NCBI GenBank assembly: GCA_012295275.1
Contig: CM022672.1
Coordinates: forward strand, 5,248,943 to 5,278,942
DNA length: 30,000 nt
Source of the DNA: Chrysomallon squamiferum
Taxonomy: Eukaryota > Mollusca > Gastropoda > Neomphalida > Peltospiridae
Reading direction: 5' to 3'
Made by a program: the position numbers and the translations under genes. This document shows positions 27,122 to 30,000 of the stretch, piece after piece. The notes below the pieces were generated by a model. It saw nothing but the letters and a program-made list of their open reading frames with translations, was not told where the DNA came from and did not search any database. Each line of letters opens with the position of its first letter. Within the stretch, counting starts at the first letter, position 1.

Positions 27122-27153
27122 TGAATTTTGTTGTCGTTAGACAACAAAATTCA
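27122..27153. repeat. Perfect 14-bp hairpin with GTTA loop
   Basis: TGAATTTTGTTGTC (27122-27135) and GACAACAAAATTCA (27140-27153) are exact reverse complements around GTTA. No T-run terminator role is expected in a metazoan pol II context. Function unknown. Confidence 0.9.
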
Positions 27154-27379
27154 TTAATAAAAATAAAAAAATTATTTCTAATATTATTTTGAAATATATG
27201 TGAACGATTTTAAAACTGATTTTAAACAACTGATATTTATTATTTTTTTTTTTAAATTTGATTCAGAAATCTAAACTGCTGTTCGCAGCAAGTTCTTTAT
27301 CATCTTTTCTATTCCTGAAAAATATTATTTTTATTTTATTTTGTTTATTATTTATACATGTTTGTGTGCTTGCTAAAAA
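27154..27379. other. AT-rich DNA, nothing recognised
   Basis: T-rich spacer with a poly-T (27243-27252) followed by an acceptor-like GATTCAG. No gene supported. Confidence 0.4.
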
Positions 27380-27457
27380 TTATTATCATCGTCATCATCA
27401 TGATCTTCACTATTATTACTGCCGTTGCTGTTATTGTTGTCATTATTATTATTACTA

Positions 27458-27533
<76 letters not shown>

Positions 27534-27612
27534 AAATTATTAATATTAATACGATTATTACTACAGTTGTTGTTGTATATTATTGTTCTTGTCATCATCA
27601 TCATCATCATCG
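27380..27612. repeat. Compound (ATC)/(ATT)n-(AGT)n/(ATC)n tract
   Basis: ATC triplets, degenerate TTG/ATT, about ten ATT triplets passing in register into about thirteen AGT triplets (27494-27533), degenerate TTA, then seven ATC triplets (27592-27611). Frames on both strands (152, 84 and 98 codons) are poly-Leu/Val, poly-Ile/Ser and poly-Thr/Asn translations. Confidence 0.95.
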
Positions 27613-27699
27613 TGGTTGTTACTGTTTCTTTGCTGACTTCTTTGATTTCTTCTATTTTCGCAAAAATAAAATTACTTAAAAGTTTAGGTCCTAGAAATC

Positions 27700-27990
27700 G
27701 GTTAAAACTTTCGTAAATCAGAGACGTAATGAAAGACTGATGCCCACGACTCACAATATTGACAAGAAATCAGGACCGCTGGTGTAGTTCGTGATTGGGT
27801 TCCCTTGGCGACGAGTCCTAAAGCATTGCCATTTATCACGTGTCTCCCATCGGACCTTATTAGGGAGGCCCTCGCATCCGTAACTGTGTCTTGAAAACCA
27901 ATTAGTATTCTTCCGACCAGGAACAAATTGGACAGCCCAATTGTGGACAGAAACAATGGTTTCGGTAGTTTCGAGCTATCTATACGTATT
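27700..27990. other. Complex, CpG-bearing island 8
   Basis: About 290 bp of mixed composition containing TTTATCACGTGTCTCC (E-box CACGTG at 27837-27842) and a CCAATTAG homeodomain-like site near 27898. An 84-codon minus frame (27702-27956) has ordinary composition, beginning Met-Phe-Leu-Ser-Thr-Ile-Gly-Leu, but I recognise no family. Candidate conserved regulatory element; a coding exon cannot be excluded. Confidence 0.35.
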
Positions 27991-28192
27991 GTAATGGTGG
28001 CAGTATTGTAAAATGATGCATTGTATAAGAATGGTTAAGTCGAGTGACATTTTGAGAAAGCAGTAGAAATGTATCTCAGGTGCAGAATCTAAGTAAATAT
28101 ACGTTGTAAATAATGAAAGTTATTTGATTTTGTGAATTAAAAAAGATGTGTCAACAGTACTTGAAAATCGTTAAATAAGACATCTGTCTCTT
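27991..28192. other. AT-rich DNA, nothing recognised
   Basis: Ordinary spacer. Confidence 0.4.
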
Positions 28193-28232
28193 TTTCTTTT
28201 TTTTTTTTTTTTTTTTTTTCTTTTTTTTTCAG
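28193..28232. repeat. Polypyrimidine tract ending in CAG
   Basis: A 37-base C/T tract, nearly all T, ending in TTTCAG at 28232. It is a textbook-looking 3' splice site, but the following sequence shows no open frame of note (in-frame stops soon after), so it is kept as a poly-T repeat. Confidence 0.8.
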
Positions 28233-28465
28233 TTAAAACTCATGGTCTGAACCTAAAACTATTAAACTAGTTTTTAATTCAATTTAATAATTATTTTATA
28301 ATATTTGTTACTAAAAGATTTCATTTAGTAAATTATGTGTAAAACAGAAAACCTGCCATCTTAACGCGAAGTAATATTCAAATTTAATTAGCAAGAAAAA
28401 ATACCCCCAAATATACCTTTCCATAAACAGGAAAGTACGTACGTAACAATAATTATGAATATATA
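28233..28465. other. AT-rich DNA, nothing recognised
   Basis: Ordinary spacer. Confidence 0.4.
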
Positions 28466-28609
28466 AAGATTATAATAATAAAAATAATAATAATAATGGT
28501 GATGGTGATGACGATGATGATTATATAGGCATGTATATGATGATGATGATGATGATGATAATAATAAAAATTATTATTATTATTATAATTAATATTATTA
28601 TTATTATTT
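28466..28609. repeat. (AAT)n-(GAT)n-(AAT)n-(ATT)n compound tract
   Basis: AAT, GGT/GAT, a short break, seven GAT, then AAT triplets facing ATT triplets (28557-28609), so the right end can form a hairpin. The minus frame is poly-Asn/poly-His translation. Confidence 0.95.
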
Positions 28610-28795
28610 CGGGTTTTAAAGGGATCAGCTTTCACAATTCGGAATTAGTTAGATCATTCGATACTTGCATTCCTGCATAGACAGATTAAACTAAATGCAT
28701 TAGAGCTGAATGTACAGCACGAGATAAAGTGAATTGACGAGGAGAATACTTCAGAAATAACGTCTGTCAAACATATGCAGAATTTACCATTGTAA
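28610..28795. other. Mixed DNA, nothing recognised
   Basis: Ordinary spacer leading into island 9. Confidence 0.4.
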
Positions 28796-29210
28796 TTAAG
28801 CTAATGTGGAAGAAATTGTGTTCACTCCAACTAGAGAGCTCTCGAGGGGAAACAAGTCATTATGAAGGATTTCGCCCTCTCTGTTTTTAATGAAGAAGAC
28901 ACATTCGCCCATTTGCGGCAATATCCTCTTATGTTCCGACTGTGCCTTTGAATATCACAGTGTGACCTTTATCCGGATCAAATTCAATGACGTTTGCTTC
29001 ATTGTTTGGAAAAATGGCGGCGTTTAACGCAAATGCACGATTTGTAGCCGTCTGTACTGAATCGGCCTGGCGTCAATACGCAAGTGATCATGGGATAGCC
29101 CAACTGGGTGCAATTGAGGAACTCGAGGGCTCGAGTGTTGTCTTTGAAATGTTTGGATTTCTAAAGCGTTGCCGTGTTTCCGCTTCAAACAATTGAAGTT
29201 ATTTGAACAG
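28796..29210. other. Complex, CpG-bearing island 9
   Basis: About 415 bp of mixed composition. AAAATGGCGGC at 29011-29021 fits the YY1 consensus AANATGGCGGC, and CTCGAG occurs three times (28843, 29122, 29131). A 69-codon plus frame (28987-29196) starts upstream of the YY1-like motif and has balanced composition, but no family is recognised. Candidate promoter, enhancer or small exon. Confidence 0.35.
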
Positions 29211-29287
29211 TTGTTTCATAATATTGTTAAATTGACGAAGTCGACAGGTTTTGACATCTTGAATGAATTACTCTGCTTGTAATCTTT
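29211..29287. other. AT-rich spacer
   Basis: Nothing recognised. Confidence 0.4.
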
Positions 29288-29398
29288 AATACATACACAC
29301 ATACATAAATATATACATACATACATACAAAAAAATACTTACATATATACATGCATATATAAATACATCAATACAGTCATAGGTACACACATATATAA
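29288..29398. repeat. Degenerate (CATA)n tract
   Basis: CATA units interrupted by TATA and an A run; eroded towards the right. Confidence 0.85.
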
Positions 29399-29436
29399 TT
29401 CATATGTATCTGCCATATGGTACACTAATGTTTTTT

Positions 29437-29440
<4 letters not shown>

Positions 29441-29520
<80 letters not shown>
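29441..29520. repeat. Perfect (TC)40 microsatellite
   Basis: Eighty bases of uninterrupted TC, the longest perfect tract in the window, followed by CCCC. The minus frame reads Arg-Glu repeats and is not a gene. Confidence 0.98.
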
Positions 29521-29522
<2 letters not shown>

Positions 29523-29900
29523 CCATCTCGTCTTTAGCACAAAGATCATGAAAACAAGAAAACATCTAAATGTCAAATAACTGTGTTTTTGTTTGGGGAT
29601 GATGGAGTTTATCACTTTAATCATCTTCTTTAAAAAAAAGAGTAAAAGAGAAAGAAAGTCACAAGAGAGAGATATATTTTATACTTACACAGGTTTTAAC
29701 AAAACAGTATTACACAGGATATGCAAATTATATAAAAGGACAGATTCGGGAATGTTTTCCTCATCTTTACTATGAAAATATATTTGTTTTTTGTACCAGT
29801 TTATTATTTATTTATTGATTATTTCCAGATATAATTATATTATAGGCGGATCGCACTCGCATGGCATCTTTTTCAGCCAACAGATTTTATTTATATCCAA
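29521..29900. other. AT-rich to mixed DNA, nothing recognised
   Basis: Ordinary sequence with a purine-rich AAAGAGAAAGAAAG patch near 29639-29671. No gene supported. Confidence 0.45.
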
Positions 29901-29902
29901 TA

Positions 29903-29939
<37 letters not shown>

Positions 29940-29940
29940 T
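29901..29940. repeat. (TTA)n microsatellite
   Basis: About 12 TTA triplets. Confidence 0.95.
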
Positions 29941-29960
29941 TCCAAACTATAGTTCCGCGA

Positions 29961-30000
29961 GTATCTATCTATCTATCTATCTATATATATATATATATAA
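29961..30000. repeat. (TATC)n-(TA)n microsatellite, cut by window end
   Basis: Five TATC units followed by TA units running to the last base of the window. Confidence 0.95.

Noticed and set aside
28193-28232. Polypyrimidine-CAG as a real 3' splice site
   Set aside because: The sequence after it has stops soon in all frames and no conserved-looking coding pattern, so it is kept as a homopolymer tract.
1-30000. A novel defence, toxin or biosynthetic system
   Set aside because: I looked on both strands and found no catalytic motif, conserved domain, operon-like layout or viral gene. The window reads as noncoding repeat-rich metazoan DNA.

Overview
This is a eukaryotic, almost certainly metazoan, nuclear DNA window with no protein-coding or RNA gene that I can support. 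It is strongly AT-rich and crowded with simple repeats: (ATT/AAT)n, (AGT/ACT)n, (GAT)n, (TA)n, (GT)n, (CT)n, GATA/GACA/CATA tracts and poly-A/poly-T runs. The amount and variety of trinucleotide tracts, with (AGT)n beside (ATT)n, suggests an invertebrate with a large, repeat-expanded genome. A mollusc, perhaps a cephalopod, is my guess, but nothing here proves the taxon. The only open frames longer than about 60 codons are mostly low-complexity translations of microsatellites or frames crossing minisatellites.

Layout. 1-1.1 kb: AT-rich DNA with (GAT)(AAT) tracts, one copy of a dispersed repeat, and a minisatellite of alternating 8- and 10-bp units. 1.3-1.9 kb: a complex, CpG-bearing island. 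2-4.3 kb: a possible hAT-type end, (TTA)n, and a degenerate AGT block. 4.4-5.4 kb: a complex island. 5.5-8.1 kb: GACA repeat, a 52-72 bp minisatellite and AGT tracts. 8.7-10 kb: plain AT-rich DNA. 10-11.1 kb: TTA/CTA/TA/AGT tracts. 11.2-12 kb: complex island. 13.0 kb: a long near-perfect palindrome. 13.2-13.45 kb: a duplication with a microsatellite inside one copy. 13.6-14.2 kb: complex island with a DR1-like site and a G-quadruplex motif. 14.2-17.9 kb: many SSRs, a degraded interspersed motif, a T33/A24-flanked core and a long (GT)n. 17.94-18.3 kb: the most CpG-rich island. 19.6-20.2 kb: another island running into a roughly 100-bp tandem repeat. 20.8-22.2 kb: compound SSRs and the second copy of the dispersed repeat. 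22.6-22.94 kb: a 26-28 bp minisatellite with two unit types. 23-25.7 kb: SSRs. 25.8-26.9 kb: a CpG-bearing island, a tRNA-derived SINE-like sequence and short duplications. 27.1-29.2 kb: a perfect hairpin, compound SSRs and two complex islands. 29.3-30 kb: CATA, (TC)40, TTA and TATC/TA tracts.

No gene network can be described. The most plausible reading is intergenic or long-intron DNA: SSR- and minisatellite-rich spacer interrupted every 1-3 kb by 250-900 bp islands of ordinary complexity and higher CpG, which are the best candidates for cis-regulatory or conserved elements. The items most worth following up are the structured minisatellites, the palindromes, the G4 motif, the SINE-like sequence, the dispersed repeat pair and the CpG-rich islands.
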